64,000 nucleotides of DNA from Macrococcoides caseolyticum (GTDB lineage: Bacteria > Bacillota > Bacilli > Staphylococcales > Staphylococcaceae), in the NCBI RefSeq assembly GCF_021366795.1, contig NZ_JAHCPS010000005.1, positions 62,001 through 126,000 of the forward strand, given 5' to 3'. The notes beneath the pieces were generated by a model. It was not told the origin of the DNA. It did not search any database and saw only the letters and a list, made by a program, of their open reading frames with translations. Shown here piece by piece: positions 10,502 to 20,547 of this stretch (positions are counted from its first letter, which is position 1; each line of letters begins with the position of its first letter). The position numbers and the translations under genes were made by a program.

Positions 10502-10922
10502 CAAAATATTCTTTTAAGTCCATGCAAATTTCTTCTACAGGTCTACCTTCAATATGTTCGCGTGGCATAAAAGCAACTAAATTTTTACCTTTGAATAAAG
10601 CCATTGAAGGACTTGATGGAACTTGAGCAATATATTCACGCATTTTATCTGTTGCTTCCTTATCCTGACCAGCAAATACAGTTACTAATTGATCTGGTTT
10701 ATTATCATTTTGTGTTGCTACTGTAACTGCAGCAGGTCGCGCGAGTCCAGCTGCACACCCACAAACTGAATTCACGACAACAAATGTTGATGTTTCATCC
10801 TTTAGTTGATTAAAATATTCTTCCACGGCCTCACTTGTTTCCAGAGAATTAAATCCATATTCTGTTAATTCTTTTCTCATACCATCTGCTATAGATTTCA
10901 TATATTCTTCGTATGCATTCAT
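10488..10922 (-). CDS. brxA: Bacilliredoxin BrxA (YphP/YqiW family)
   Basis: A 144-residue thioredoxin-fold protein with the unusual CGC active site (VCGCAAG). It strips bacillithiol from S-bacillithiolated proteins under oxidative stress; the resulting mixed disulfide is resolved with bacillithiol, and YpdA (61028-62005) reduces the disulfide. The start is the ATG at 10920-10922 with AAAGGAG upstream. The longer frame reaching 11003 runs into cvfC. I use the BrxA name because of its position next to thyA and cvfC, as I recall for S. aureus. Confidence 0.9.
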   Translation of the reverse strand: MNAYEEYMKSIADGMRKELTEYGFNSLETSEAVEEYFNQLKDETSTFVVVNSVCGCAAGLARPAAVTVATQNDNKPDQLVTVFAGQDKEATDKMREYIAQVPSSPSMALFKGKNLVAFMPREHIEGRPVEEICMDLKEYFDVHC

Positions 10923-10923
10923 T

Positions 10924-12039
10924 TTACGCTTCTCCTTTATTTCGATTTGCAATTTGCTTCCATACTGAGCCGACTGCTGTTTCTCCATTTTTAATACGTT
11001 CATATGCCATTTGCACTTGTAATTTTACATCGAAAGCTTGATCATTAAGATGTTTCTCTAAAAATGGCAGACTTGATTCATCACCTTCATCATAAATAAA
11101 CATTGCTGCACGCCATCTCACGATAGGATGTTTATCATCTAAAGCTTGATGCATGACACCTAGACTTTCTTTAAAGCCTAAATCACTTAATGTGTCACCC
11201 GCAGTTCGTCGGACAGTTAAATTCGAATCCAACATCGCTTGATGAAGTGCTTTGAGTACTCGTTTATCTTCAATCATACCAAGAAATACAACGGCAAGCC
11301 TTCTAATTTGAGGGCGTTCATCATTTAATACCGCTTCAAAAAATGCAATATCTGAAATATCAGGTTGAGGGTAATGATCTATCATACGGTATCTTTCTTG
11401 CCAGTCGGATGTATTTTGATATTCTTCAAGACGCACTTTTTCTAACTTCTTACTTTCGTAAGCTACAGTATTCGATTTACCTTGTTTAACCAAATCATCT
11501 AATTCTGATTGTGGGAATAAAGCATCAATCTCTTCTTTTATGGACTGAATGATGTCATCTGTTTCACCATATCTAATACCATAATCTTTCCACTTACGAA
11601 GTAAAATAACATTATCTTCATCGTTTTGTGCTGCTAACATTGCATCTATAAATCTAACATCTAATTGCTTTCTCTTCTCTTCATCTTTTGAAGTAACCTT
11701 TATTTGATATGGAATACCTTTAAAGGTTAATACTTCCACATTTTTCTCTCCATTATCTACCTCAATTGTAGGCTCAATCAAAGCTGCTTGATCAAAAACT
11801 GCCTTAATTTTTGGAAGTACCATCTCCCAATCTGATTTAGGCGATTTATCAATAGATATAAAATCCATGACATGGAAGATAGATTTTACTTCTTCAATTT
11901 CTAATAATGCATTTATAAATGATGGCTGTTGATCATTAATCGTTTGGTAAGTCGTACTCTTCATATCATCTTTCTTGTAGTCTAACGTCACTTTTAATGT
12001 GTTTGGACTCGGTGTTGGTTCAATTTTTATTATTTTCAT
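10924..12039 (-). CDS. cvfC: Conserved virulence factor C-like protein
   Basis: A 371-residue soluble protein. The N-terminal part (about 1-90) begins [18 protein letters not shown], a NifU-N-like scaffold domain. The C-terminal half (about 230-360) holds HEAT-like repeats with the signature [15 protein letters not shown] type helices and a [11 protein letters not shown] block. It aligns closely with S. aureus CvfC as I recall it, where disruption lowers virulence and haemolysin output. Its biochemical role is unknown. It starts with AAGGAGTAAGT before ATG and is followed by brxA. Confidence 0.85.
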   Translation of the reverse strand: MKIIKIEPTPSPNTLKVTLDYKKDDMKSTTYQTINDQQPSFINALLEIEEVKSIFHVMDFISIDKSPKSDWEMVLPKIKAVFDQAALIEPTIEVDNGEKNVEVLTFKGIPYQIKVTSKDEEKRKQLDVRFIDAMLAAQNDEDNVILLRKWKDYGIRYGETDDIIQSIKEEIDALFPQSELDDLVKQGKSNTVAYESKKLEKVRLEEYQNTSDWQERYRMIDHYPQPDISDIAFFEAVLNDERPQIRRLAVVFLGMIEDKRVLKALHQAMLDSNLTVRRTAGDTLSDLGFKESLGVMHQALDDKHPIVRWRAAMFIYDEGDESSLPFLEKHLNDQAFDVKLQVQMAYERIKNGETAVGSVWKQIANRNKGEA

Positions 12040-12048
12040 ACTTACTCC

Positions 12049-12231
12049 TTATTGTAATATATTTCCTAAACGCTTAATTTCTATCCCTACTGAACATTTC
12101 TTTATGCAATAGTGATGTGCGTAATTCTTATTCTGTATTTTACGATGATAACGCTTGAGCAGACAATCACTACAATAATAGTCTGTTAAAGTATCAATTT
12201 GTTTAATGGTTATCTTTTGTTCCAGGTTCAT
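12049..12231 (-). CDS. Small zinc-finger protein (C2HCIx2C type)
   Basis: A 60-residue protein with CxxC (YCSDCLL) and a later HHYCIKKC, fitting the C2HCIx2C zinc-finger family of Bacilli. It probably binds one zinc ion; its function is unknown. GAGGTGAGTTA precedes the ATG. It is the first gene of the cvfC-brxA-methyltransferase run and is divergent from the transporter at 12364. Confidence 0.8.
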   Translation of the reverse strand: MNLEQKITIKQIDTLTDYYCSDCLLKRYHRKIQNKNYAHHYCIKKCSVGIEIKRLGNILQ

Positions 12232-12300
12232 TAACTCACCTCAAAAGATAGTATATCAAAAATAAAAATAAATTGATGAACATTTGATTGTAAAAATAAC

Positions 12301-12329
12301 TTGCTTATTTTTTAATACACGAATATAAT
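12301..12329 (+). promoter_or_regulatory. Promoter of the queuosine-precursor transporter
   Basis: TTGCTT (12301-12306), a 17-base spacer and TATAAT (12324-12329), 35 bases before the ATG. No preQ1 riboswitch is evident in the short leader. Confidence 0.65.
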
Positions 12330-12363
12330 ACATAAGTTGAATTTTTATAAGGAAGTGAGTTAT

Positions 12364-13053
12364 ATGACAAATGAATTATGGGCACTTGTTGCATTTTTAT
12401 TAACGTTTTTTGCTTTAGTTATGATGTATCGTTTTTTTGGTAAAGAAGGCTTATTTGTATGGGTTGCAATTGGTACAGTAATTGCAAATATCCAGGTAAC
12501 GAAGTCCGTTGAATTATTCGGCATTACAGCAACGCTCGGTAATGTTTTATTTGCATCTATATATTTAGCAACTGATATACTCAATGATAGATATGGTCGT
12601 ATTGTCGCAAAAAAAGCGGTTTGGCTCGGGTTTGCATCTGCTATTATAATGACACTTTTAATGACTACATCATTACAGTTTGCACCTACAAAAACCGATA
12701 TTGCTCAGGAAAGTATGGAAACTTTATTTGGTGTTGTACCGCGTATCGTACTTGGATCAATTGTTGCCTACATTATCGGTCAGTATGTCGATGTTTATCT
12801 CTTTAATTTAATAAAAAAATACTTTTCATCTGAAAAAACGTTCATCGTTCGTGCTTATGGCAGTACATTATTTAGTTCTATCGTAGATACAGCATTATTT
12901 TCAATAATTGCGTTTACTGGTATTATGCCTAATGATGTCGTTTTTGAAATATTTATTACGACCTACGTATTTAAACTGGCTTCAACAATACTTAATATCC
13001 CATTTGGATACTGGGCAAAAAGTTATCACACATCAGAAATTTATAACAAATAA
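12364..13053 (+). CDS. Queuosine precursor transporter (VUT/YhhQ family)
   Basis: A 229-residue membrane protein with about six helices belonging to the vitamin-uptake-transporter-like YhhQ family, whose members import queuosine precursors such as preQ0 or preQ1 for tRNA modification. Family hallmarks are the LYLATDILNDRYG-like loop (here IYLATDILNDRYG) and the C-terminal FKLASTILNIPFGYW. The start is the ATG at 12364, with GGAAGTGAGTTAT upstream; an upstream TTG is less likely. Confidence 0.87.
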   Translation: MTNELWALVAFLLTFFALVMMYRFFGKEGLFVWVAIGTVIANIQVTKSVELFGITATLGNVLFASIYLATDILNDRYGRIVAKKAVWLGFASAIIMTLLMTTSLQFAPTKTDIAQESMETLFGVVPRIVLGSIVAYIIGQYVDVYLFNLIKKYFSSEKTFIVRAYGSTLFSSIVDTALFSIIAFTGIMPNDVVFEIFITTYVFKLASTILNIPFGYWAKSYHTSEIYNK

Positions 13054-13070
13054 CGCTTTGTGAGGTGTAT

Positions 13071-13460
13071 ATGGCACAAATATTTATTGATGCATCAACA
13101 AAACAATCACCACTTCATAGCGCATGTGGTATTGTTCTTAAAATGGATGATAAGCAAATCGAATATGGTGAGTACTTAGGCGCAGTTGATAATCATATTG
13201 CTGAATGGCAAAGTCTAATTATTGGCGTCAAATTAGCAATTGAACACCAATGTCAAACACTTTTAATAAAAAGTGATTCAAAAATCGTCGTTGATTCTAT
13301 AGATAAAAATTTTGTTAAGCATTCACAATATAAACGTTATTTAGATGAATATAACAAGTTAATCACTTATTTTGACTTAGTAATCATCAACTGGGTGCCT
13401 AGACAACAGAATAAACATGCAGATACTATTGCCAGAAGAACTTTGCAGCACTATTTATAA
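13071..13460 (+). CDS. RNase HI family protein
   Basis: A 129-residue RNase H fold. The acidic active-site residues are visible: D in IFIDAST, E in EWQSLI, D in IKSDSK and D in NKHADTIAR. It should cleave RNA in RNA-DNA hybrids. It is a short Bacillus YpeP/YpdQ-like type without the basic protrusion of E. coli RNase HI, and some relatives are inactive. The ATG at 13071 follows GTGAGGTG. It is 17 bases behind the transporter and shares its terminator. Confidence 0.85.
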   Translation: MAQIFIDASTKQSPLHSACGIVLKMDDKQIEYGEYLGAVDNHIAEWQSLIIGVKLAIEHQCQTLLIKSDSKIVVDSIDKNFVKHSQYKRYLDEYNKLITYFDLVIINWVPRQQNKHADTIARRTLQHYL

Positions 13461-13482
13461 ACGTACTCAAAGTTCTTTTTTT
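13437..13482 (+). terminator. Terminator of the transporter-RNase HI unit
   Basis: A 9-bp perfect stem (13437-13445 with 13468-13476), a long 22-base loop containing the stop codon, and then seven T. It overlaps the 3' end of the convergent HAD gene. Confidence 0.6.
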
Positions 13483-14252
13483 AAAATCTTTTCCATTGTT
13501 TTTAAAACCCCATCTTGATCATTTGAGGGAATTATTTCACTTGCCACACCTTTAACTCGACTATTCGCATTCGCCATCGCATATGAATGATTTGTCATTT
13601 GTAGCATTTCTAAATCGTTATCACTATCACCAAAAACATATAAATTTTCTTTTGATTCATTTACTAAATTAAGGACATATTCAATTCCAGTGGCTTTATT
13701 TACATTCCGATGAATAATATCTATACAATGAAAACCACTATCCACTGCAACACTATGCTTTAATTTCGAATTTAAATGATTGATGATTTCAATTCTACGT
13801 TGCGCTTCTACTTGTAATTCAATAGTAATTTTTGTAACGTGGTCTGAATCAAAATGATTACCGACTTGCAAATTATCATAATATTTATTCATTCTGGCCA
13901 AAAATACATCATTTGCATTTTTACATCCATAGGATGATTCAAGTGTACTTACAACATAAGAATCGATTGATAATGCTTCTAATAATTCACAAGTTTTCCC
14001 AACATCTGCGTTTTCAATATAATGGGTATGAATTATTTCATTATTATACGAAATTGCAGCACCATTTGATCCAACATAATAAATATTTAAATCATTAAAA
14101 AATGACTGTAAATGACTTGTCGTGTTACTACTTGCTACAATGAATAAAAATTGATTATTAAATGTCGTGAAAATCTCATTAAAATATTTGCGATTATAAT
14201 CATTACTACTATTTAAAAAAGTCCCATCCATATCAACAGCAAAAATGTACAT
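13467..14252 (-). CDS. HAD-superfamily Cof-type phosphatase
   Basis: A 261-residue Cof/YidA-like hydrolase. Motif I is DMDGTFLNS with the nucleophilic aspartate, the motif II serine is in VASSNTT, and motif IV is YVFGDSDNDLEML. These enzymes dephosphorylate small sugar phosphates or nucleotides; the substrate is unknown. The start is ATG at 14250-14252 with AAGGATG upstream; a longer frame starts nine codons earlier without a good site. It lies directly after the Fic-like gene on the same strand. Confidence 0.87.
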   Translation of the reverse strand: MYIFAVDMDGTFLNSSNDYNRKYFNEIFTTFNNQFLFIVASSNTTSHLQSFFNDLNIYYVGSNGAAISYNNEIIHTHYIENADVGKTCELLEALSIDSYVVSTLESSYGCKNANDVFLARMNKYYDNLQVGNHFDSDHVTKITIELQVEAQRRIEIINHLNSKLKHSVAVDSGFHCIDIIHRNVNKATGIEYVLNLVNESKENLYVFGDSDNDLEMLQMTNHSYAMANANSRVKGVASEIIPSNDQDGVLKTMEKILKKEL

Positions 14253-14281
14253 ATTATCATCCTTATCCACGTGAAACATTA

Positions 14282-15217
14282 TTATATAACACGATATTTT
14301 GTCGCTTTACCTTGTCCAACTTTTTCAATAAACGATTCACTTTGAAGTTGAACTAATGCACGTTCAATTGTTTTTCTACTAATATCAGCAAGCATCATTT
14401 CTAATTCCTGCCGAGAAATAGGTTCGAAAGATTTATTTAACACATTTAATACGCGAATACTTGGTGTTACATTTTCATCTAAAATAAGTTTAAAGTTAAA
14501 TTCTAAAGCTTCAAAACACTCAATTAATCGCTCAAGATAAAATCTAGTATAAGCCGTCTCATCCTCAAATTTAAAATAATTTACCCATTTCTTTTTTATT
14601 TTATTTTTACCATGGCTCATTGATTGAAATATAAATTGGTCTAAACTTTGATATTGAGTCACCAGAATTCCTGCTTTAAATAATAACAAATTCAAAAATA
14701 AACGAGAAAACAAGAGCGTTTTATCTTTGAACGCATTTATTTGAATAAACGAATAAACAACATGGAATATTTCGATTAAAGTAATGGTATCACGTCTTAA
14801 CATTACTTCATTATAATCATCACATAGCTGCATTAATTCTGTTTTTACTGCATTACTTAAATGATTGATTGTGTCCATATCACCTAATGTTAATTCTAAA
14901 TAAAGCGTCATCATAGTGTCTAAATTAATATCAATAAATTCATAGTCTTCACTTATAAACAAATATGCATCTCTATAGCCTACTATTTGAGCTTCCACAT
15001 CATTTTCAAATGACTTTCTAAATTGTAACAATTGCTTTAATTTCGTATCAGCAATGCTTAAGCCCGATAATGCACAGGCATATTTCACATTTTGAAATAA
15101 TCCTGCAAATTTTAATTTTTCTAACGCTTTCGTATTATATTGTAAATAAATTGTTTGCTTCCCTATATATTCATGAACGTTACTCAGTTGATAAACAAGG
15201 GATGTATCAAATTGCAT
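14282..15217 (-). CDS. Fic-like protein with lost catalytic motif
   Basis: A 311-residue protein. Its layout follows Fic proteins: a helical N-terminus with an inhibitory-helix-like stretch (about 49-55), a central Fic-like core, a W-V-x-Y-F segment near 211-215, and a C-terminal winged helix (about 254-311, ISRQELEMM then ISRKTIERALVQL). Where active enzymes have HPFxDGNGR, this protein reads NAFKDKTLL (161-169) followed by the conserved SRLFLNLLLFKAG. The catalytic histidine and the phosphate-binding glycines are gone, so AMP transfer looks impossible. A DNA-binding or scaffold role is an inference. AGGTGGAGAGGC precedes the ATG. Confidence 0.65.
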   Translation of the reverse strand: MQFDTSLVYQLSNVHEYIGKQTIYLQYNTKALEKLKFAGLFQNVKYACALSGLSIADTKLKQLLQFRKSFENDVEAQIVGYRDAYLFISEDYEFIDINLDTMMTLYLELTLGDMDTINHLSNAVKTELMQLCDDYNEVMLRRDTITLIEIFHVVYSFIQINAFKDKTLLFSRLFLNLLLFKAGILVTQYQSLDQFIFQSMSHGKNKIKKKWVNYFKFEDETAYTRFYLERLIECFEALEFNFKLILDENVTPSIRVLNVLNKSFEPISRQELEMMLADISRKTIERALVQLQSESFIEKVGQGKATKYRVI

Positions 15218-15286
15218 GCCTCTCCACCTCAGAAGTAGTATTATTATAAGTCATTTTATATTAATTGACTTATAAAGTATACAAAA

Positions 15287-15321
15287 AGAACAGTCGCAAA
15301 AATTATTTTACGTCCTGTTCT
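15287..15321 (-). terminator. Terminator after the 5'-3' exonuclease gene
   Basis: A 7-bp stem (15287-15293 with 15315-15321) followed on the minus strand by TTTTTG. Weaker than the others in the window because of its long loop. Confidence 0.55.
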
Positions 15322-15330
15322 GTAATAAAA

Positions 15331-16203
15331 TTAAAGCTGGCATATAAAATTTTTAGCAACCTTTAATTCATAGCGTTCACAGATTTGAATCATTGCATTT
15401 AAATCAACGGAATATGGCATTTCATTTATGATTTCTTCAAGTGGCAAATTTACTTCTGTATGAATTTCAGCAAGTTGACGTGATAATCTTAGTGCATCTA
15501 AATTTTCTTTAATTTTTAATTGTTGGCCTTTTGGTAGCTCATTAATATGCTTTAAAACGCCTTCTATACTTCCATATGTTTGTATTAATTTCATTGCTGT
15601 TTTTTCTCCAATACCTTTTACCCCTGGATAACCATCAGCTGTATCTCCCATAAATGCTTTAACATCTATTAATTGATTAGGTTGTAACTTGTACTCTTCA
15701 ATAAAACGCGTTTTATCGTATTTGTTATAGATATTAAAACCTTTTTTAGTCAACCACACTTCAATATGATCATCTAAAATTTGTAAAAGATCACGATCCC
15801 CGCTGATAACCTTTATATTATAAGTATTATCTAAGGATTTTGCTAATGTACCAATCACATCATCTGCTTCAAAATTTTGAACACCGATGTTATGGAATCC
15901 TAATTGGCGTGAAATTTCCTGAACCATATCAAATTGCGGTATTAATTCATCTTGAGGTGCAGGACGATGCGCTTTGTAATTTGGATCAATTTCATTTCGA
16001 AATGTTTTAGCACCCATATCCCAGCATACTATGACGTGCGTTGCATTTGTATCATGAATCGCACTTACGACATGGCGCACAAATCCTTGAACACCATTGG
16101 TCGGAATTCCTTTTGAATTTTTCATATAATTTTTGTGTAAACTCGTTGCAAAGAAATGACGAAATAATAACGCCATACCGTCAACGATTAATAAATTATT
16201 CAT
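15331..16203 (-). CDS. 5'-3' exonuclease, YpcP type
   Basis: A 290-residue stand-alone relative of the 5'-nuclease domain of DNA polymerase I. It shows the metal-binding blocks LIVDGMALLF, NFEADDVIG and VISGDRDLLQ, and the helix-hairpin-helix GVKGIGEKTAMKLI. Expected role: removal of RNA primers and flaps during lagging-strand synthesis, backing up PolA. Its ATG overlaps the end of the sulfurtransferase gene by 8 bases. Confidence 0.92.
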   Translation of the reverse strand: MNNLLIVDGMALLFRHFFATSLHKNYMKNSKGIPTNGVQGFVRHVVSAIHDTNATHVIVCWDMGAKTFRNEIDPNYKAHRPAPQDELIPQFDMVQEISRQLGFHNIGVQNFEADDVIGTLAKSLDNTYNIKVISGDRDLLQILDDHIEVWLTKKGFNIYNKYDKTRFIEEYKLQPNQLIDVKAFMGDTADGYPGVKGIGEKTAMKLIQTYGSIEGVLKHINELPKGQQLKIKENLDALRLSRQLAEIHTEVNLPLEEIINEMPYSVDLNAMIQICERYELKVAKNFICQL

Positions 16204-17095
16204 GATTTTCTCCTGTCTCTATATTTTCTGGGTATTTGGATACCCACTCAGAATAACTACCTGCGTAGAGCTTAACACGTTCGTCTAAAGTTTTTAATGC
16301 TACATATAACGGCGTTGCACTCAGCCCTGATCCACAGTATACAATACTTTCTTTGCCTAAGACAGATTTAAAGACTGCTCTTAATTCATCTTCATCCTTC
16401 GGTAATCCATCTTTGTAAACCGATTGAAAAGGAATATTGATTGCCGTAGGTATATGACCAGCAATCTTATCCATCGGTTCAATATCACCAACAAAACGTT
16501 CATGTGCACGTGCATCGATTAAGACAATATCATCTTTTGGTGATTTGATTAATGATTGAATTTCATCGCAGAAAGCGATGAGATCTTTATTGAAATCATG
16601 ATTAAGATTTCTTTGCAGTAATTCTTCATGCTTTTTCTTCGCCATTTTGTATTCTTTGGCTGAGAATTTATAAAATTTTAAAACAGCATGATGTTTTTCT
16701 GCTAATGGATCTCCAGTAGATTTATTAAACAATTTCATATCTTCATAACCCGTTTCTATCAGTAAACACTCTAGTCCGACTAAGTGACAAAGATATACAA
16801 ATCGTGTGCCATAAAAACTATTACGATTATCATATCCAATGATCTGTTTTCCTTGTGCAAAAGATTCAACAATTTCTGCAAAGTCATTTAAATCTGGTAA
16901 AGGATGTCGTCCTCCTGATAATGGATTTTGTCCCATTAGAAAGGAATGAATATATTCAGCACCATCAATTCTTTCATCCATAAAGTTTTGAATACTTTGT
17001 TCTAAATTATCCATCACACCACGGCAATCAAACAATACAGCTTTATCCTGCGAAACTAATGTATTGGCTTCTGCTTCTGAAATCCATATTTTCAT
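16196..17095 (-). CDS. Two-domain rhodanese sulfurtransferase
   Basis: A 299-residue thiosulfate or 3-mercaptopyruvate sulfurtransferase. It has tandem rhodanese domains. The C-terminal one holds the active-site cysteine in VYCGSGLSATP (about 238). The N-terminal domain has GYDNRNSFYGTR at the equivalent loop without cysteine and is structural, as usual. It overlaps the dynA stop codon, so translation is coupled. Confidence 0.88.
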   Translation of the reverse strand: MKIWISEAEANTLVSQDKAVLFDCRGVMDNLEQSIQNFMDERIDGAEYIHSFLMGQNPLSGGRHPLPDLNDFAEIVESFAQGKQIIGYDNRNSFYGTRFVYLCHLVGLECLLIETGYEDMKLFNKSTGDPLAEKHHAVLKFYKFSAKEYKMAKKKHEELLQRNLNHDFNKDLIAFCDEIQSLIKSPKDDIVLIDARAHERFVGDIEPMDKIAGHIPTAINIPFQSVYKDGLPKDEDELRAVFKSVLGKESIVYCGSGLSATPLYVALKTLDERVKLYAGSYSEWVSKYPENIETGENHE

Positions 17096-20000
17096 TATTC
17101 CACCTCAATTTTTTGGATCGCTTCAGATACATGTTTAATGATTGTTTTATCAATTTTTTGTACACGTTTTTCTTGCATTGTTTGATGCATTAAATTATTT
17201 TTTTTATTAATATGCTCAGTCAAAATTATAGAATTGTCGTTGATTAATTGTTTTATTTCATGTTCATATTGATTAATTAATAATTTCAATTCTTTTAAAG
17301 TTATTGCATGGATGTCATCATAAAGCTTCGTTCTTAAACTTTGATTCATTAATTGTTTTTGTTTTATATTCCCCAATTTTAGTTGATGTAACTGATTTGT
17401 TATTTGGCTAATACTTAAATCATTTGGATTTAAATAATGGTCTTTAAATTGAATATCTTCATAAATTTCATTTTGCTCTAATGCTTTTGTTACAATACTT
17501 ACTGCTTGATTATATTGAATTTGAATCCCTTTATTTATTCTCGGCATGATTAAGTATAAATCTTCGTTGAGTTTATGTTGCACTGCTTGTAAATAACTTT
17601 GATTCACAGTTGCTAAATCTGAAGAGGTATTAAATTCCGCTTTTAATATATCGTATAATTGAATCTTCATCTTGTCTTTTAAATATGTTGTTTGTTCATT
17701 TAACATGTCTTCAATTGTTCTTATTACTGTGTCTACTACATTTATTTCAATTGGCCCCTTTGCTAACCATTGGTCATACTGAGCGTTTCGGTGCTTAATA
17801 TGCATTTCATATGCTTCAAAATTTGTTACAAGTGCCTTTGCTTTATCTAATAATATATCTGTTTGATGATTAATCTGTTTGATTTTTTGTTGTTTACTCG
17901 TTGAGGCAACATAATTATTAATTGCAGATTTAAACGTCATAAATCGATCATCATACGTAATAAGCGCATTACGACTTGATATTGGATAGATTGGATCATC
18001 TATATTGATTGTTTGAAGTTCATTAGATAAATAATTGATTACTGTTTGCATTTCAGCTTCATCTCTTGCTAAATCAACGGCATTGATTACAAAGAAGTTT
18101 TGACTGTCCTCATTAATGATTTCAACCTCATTTAAATAAGAAAGAAATGCTTTATCTTTTTCAGTGTAGACATGATTATAGTAAGACACGTATATTAATA
18201 AATCGCTATCTGCAATAATTTCAGTCGTTTCTTTCGTATGTCGACTATTCGTACTGCCTGTCCCAGGTGAGTCAATAATCATTTTGTCCTTTAAGAAATC
18301 ATTTTGTACACCTAATGTAATCTTTTGAACGAATGCTGCGTGGGCATCTTCTGCTGTAAATTGTTTTATTTCAGACTTACTTACCTCAATGGTTGTCAAT
18401 TCATTTAAATAAGCTGCATATCGATCATAGTTTTGTATAATCGCTTCTGCAAAATTTCTATTTTGCGCATTTAATTGATCTAACTTACCTTTAAAGCGTT
18501 TTATCCACTGAGGTATCGTCGTAATTTCTATCGCTGAAGAAAACATCATATCATTTAAAGATTTTAATATATCTTTTTCAAGCTTAAATGTAACATAATT
18601 TTTATTGCCATATTGAATTTCAGTTATTGATGCTGTTGTCGGATTTGGAGATGAAATTAAAATTTCTTCTTGCAAAAGTGCATTAATCATCGCACTTTTT
18701 CCTGCACTAAAAGCACCAAATACAACGATTTTTGTCAGGTTTTGATTCAAACGATCAATTTGAGCATTAATATTTTCGATATCTGTTTTGAAATAATCCA
18801 CATGTTCTAATCGCTTTAATATGTTTAAGCTACGGTCTAAAGTTGCATCATGCATATTTATTGCTTTTGTTTTCTTGTCAATAGCTGTTGGACATTCTTC
18901 AATCACTTCAAAATTGACGAATGTTCTTCCTATTAATTTATCGATAGATTCATCGACATGGATGTAATAATGTAAGTAATTCTTAGTTGTGATTGATTTG
19001 ATAAAGGATTCATTCACAAAGTATGCATCAAACTTCACAGTTTCTTCACTTACTGAAGAATTTGTATTTAAATTAGACATATTTATATTTTTTATGAACT
19101 GTTCATGCCAGTCTTTTTGATGATTGAGTATCAAGCGTTCGATTAATGATTTTAATTCATCTGAGAATATAAGGACGTAATCATTTATAATTGACGGTTG
19201 TTGTTTAATACGTTGCTTAACTGCATCATAATTAATATGAAATGCTAAATCGTTAATAATCCTTGCATCTATTAAATATTTAGAGAATTGACTATAATAC
19301 GCTTTTAATTGAAATGTGATTTGCTTTTCAATTATCGCATTTAGTGCATCGACCACTTCATTTACTTTTGCGTCTTGAATTGCGATTAACTTTGCTTTTT
19401 TGCCAAATAAACCCGGTACTTTATAGTTATCGGCAAAAGTTTCTAACATCTCTCGATTCATTTCTCGCATTTCAAAAGGCATTAAATAAGCATTCTTTAT
19501 AATTTCTTTGACGTTATTCAATAGTAATTGTGTATTGTTTTCATCTGTTAATATCACCTGTTCAGCGTTCATCTCAGCACTTTTTGTAGCTTTTTGATAT
19601 GCGTTATCGACTTCATCTTCTTCGATATTTAATGCCATAAGTAAATTCTGTTTTTTATTCTGTAAATAATCAATTTGTTTCGCTTCAATATAATTAATCA
19701 TGTGTTCAAAATATGCATGTTTATTTGCTTTTGCATCACTAGCATATGCTTTCATCGTTGGCATAACAAAATTGATTTCATTATGTGGACATTCAAATAT
19801 GGATGTATACAAAATATGTTCTATATTCAGATTCCAACGTGAAATATTTTCAGTAATGGCCGTTTTAAAAGCATTAAATGATAATTCTTTATCTTGATGT
19901 TTGTCTATTTGATTGATAATTAAAACGACTGGCACGCCCATAGCATTTAACATCCGAATTTGTTCAAAGTTTTTCTCTGAATTAACGTGATTATATTCAA

Positions 20001-20493
20001 CGGTATAAAATACAACATCACTCACAAGTAAAAATTTCATTGTACTCGCTTCATGATTCTTAAATGTTGCATCTATCCCTGGTGTATCTTGTATCACTGT
20101 ACCTATTTCAAAGTGATCAGTTACTTTATTTATTTCAACAGATTCAATTTTGTGGTTAAGTGTATTCACTCTTTTTATTTCATCATAATGATTTAAATCA
20201 CTATATGTATGATTATCCATGTTAATGCGTACACTATCTTGCTTACTTATAATAATCTGTGCTGTATTACTTGTTGTCGGCACAGGCGAACTTGGTAAAA
20301 TATTTTCATTGAAAATATGATTGATTAATGAAGATTTCCCTGAAGAAAAATGTCCAATAAAACTAATCACTGTGTGATTCTGATGGATCTTTTTTATTAT
20401 TTCATTTATTTGCTCTACTAAAATAAAATGATCTGACTTCTCTACTTCTTTTTTTAGTTGATATAAGTGTCTTATTTGCGCTTCATTTTTCAT
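17095..20493 (-). CDS. dynA: DynA, double dynamin-like GTPase
   Basis: A 1132-residue fusion of two bacterial dynamin modules. Each has a P-loop (GHFSSGKSS at about 47-55, GAFSAGKSA at about 592-600) and a switch motif (DTPGID near 139; DSPGTGS near 735). The helical segments between are long and rich in Q, N and K. In Bacillus the homologue DynA tethers and fuses membranes and helps cells survive membrane damage by phage or antibiotics. Length fits the family. GAGGTAGGAT precedes the ATG. It starts a run with the rhodanese and exonuclease genes. Confidence 0.93.
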   Translation of the reverse strand: MKNEAQIRHLYQLKKEVEKSDHFILVEQINEIIKKIHQNHTVISFIGHFSSGKSSLINHIFNENILPSSPVPTTSNTAQIIISKQDSVRINMDNHTYSDLNHYDEIKRVNTLNHKIESVEINKVTDHFEIGTVIQDTPGIDATFKNHEASTMKFLLVSDVVFYTVEYNHVNSEKNFEQIRMLNAMGVPVVLIINQIDKHQDKELSFNAFKTAITENISRWNLNIEHILYTSIFECPHNEINFVMPTMKAYASDAKANKHAYFEHMINYIEAKQIDYLQNKKQNLLMALNIEEDEVDNAYQKATKSAEMNAEQVILTDENNTQLLLNNVKEIIKNAYLMPFEMREMNREMLETFADNYKVPGLFGKKAKLIAIQDAKVNEVVDALNAIIEKQITFQLKAYYSQFSKYLIDARIINDLAFHINYDAVKQRIKQQPSIINDYVLIFSDELKSLIERLILNHQKDWHEQFIKNINMSNLNTNSSVSEETVKFDAYFVNESFIKSITTKNYLHYYIHVDESIDKLIGRTFVNFEVIEECPTAIDKKTKAINMHDATLDRSLNILKRLEHVDYFKTDIENINAQIDRLNQNLTKIVVFGAFSAGKSAMINALLQEEILISSPNPTTASITEIQYGNKNYVTFKLEKDILKSLNDMMFSSAIEITTIPQWIKRFKGKLDQLNAQNRNFAEAIIQNYDRYAAYLNELTTIEVSKSEIKQFTAEDAHAAFVQKITLGVQNDFLKDKMIIDSPGTGSTNSRHTKETTEIIADSDLLIYVSYYNHVYTEKDKAFLSYLNEVEIINEDSQNFFVINAVDLARDEAEMQTVINYLSNELQTINIDDPIYPISSRNALITYDDRFMTFKSAINNYVASTSKQQKIKQINHQTDILLDKAKALVTNFEAYEMHIKHRNAQYDQWLAKGPIEINVVDTVIRTIEDMLNEQTTYLKDKMKIQLYDILKAEFNTSSDLATVNQSYLQAVQHKLNEDLYLIMPRINKGIQIQYNQAVSIVTKALEQNEIYEDIQFKDHYLNPNDLSISQITNQLHQLKLGNIKQKQLMNQSLRTKLYDDIHAITLKELKLLINQYEHEIKQLINDNSIILTEHINKKNNLMHQTMQEKRVQKIDKTIIKHVSEAIQKIEVE

Positions 20494-20547
20494 ATCCTAC
20501 CTCATTTGATATATTTATTTGTGAAATTTTTAACGAAAATTAAAAAG

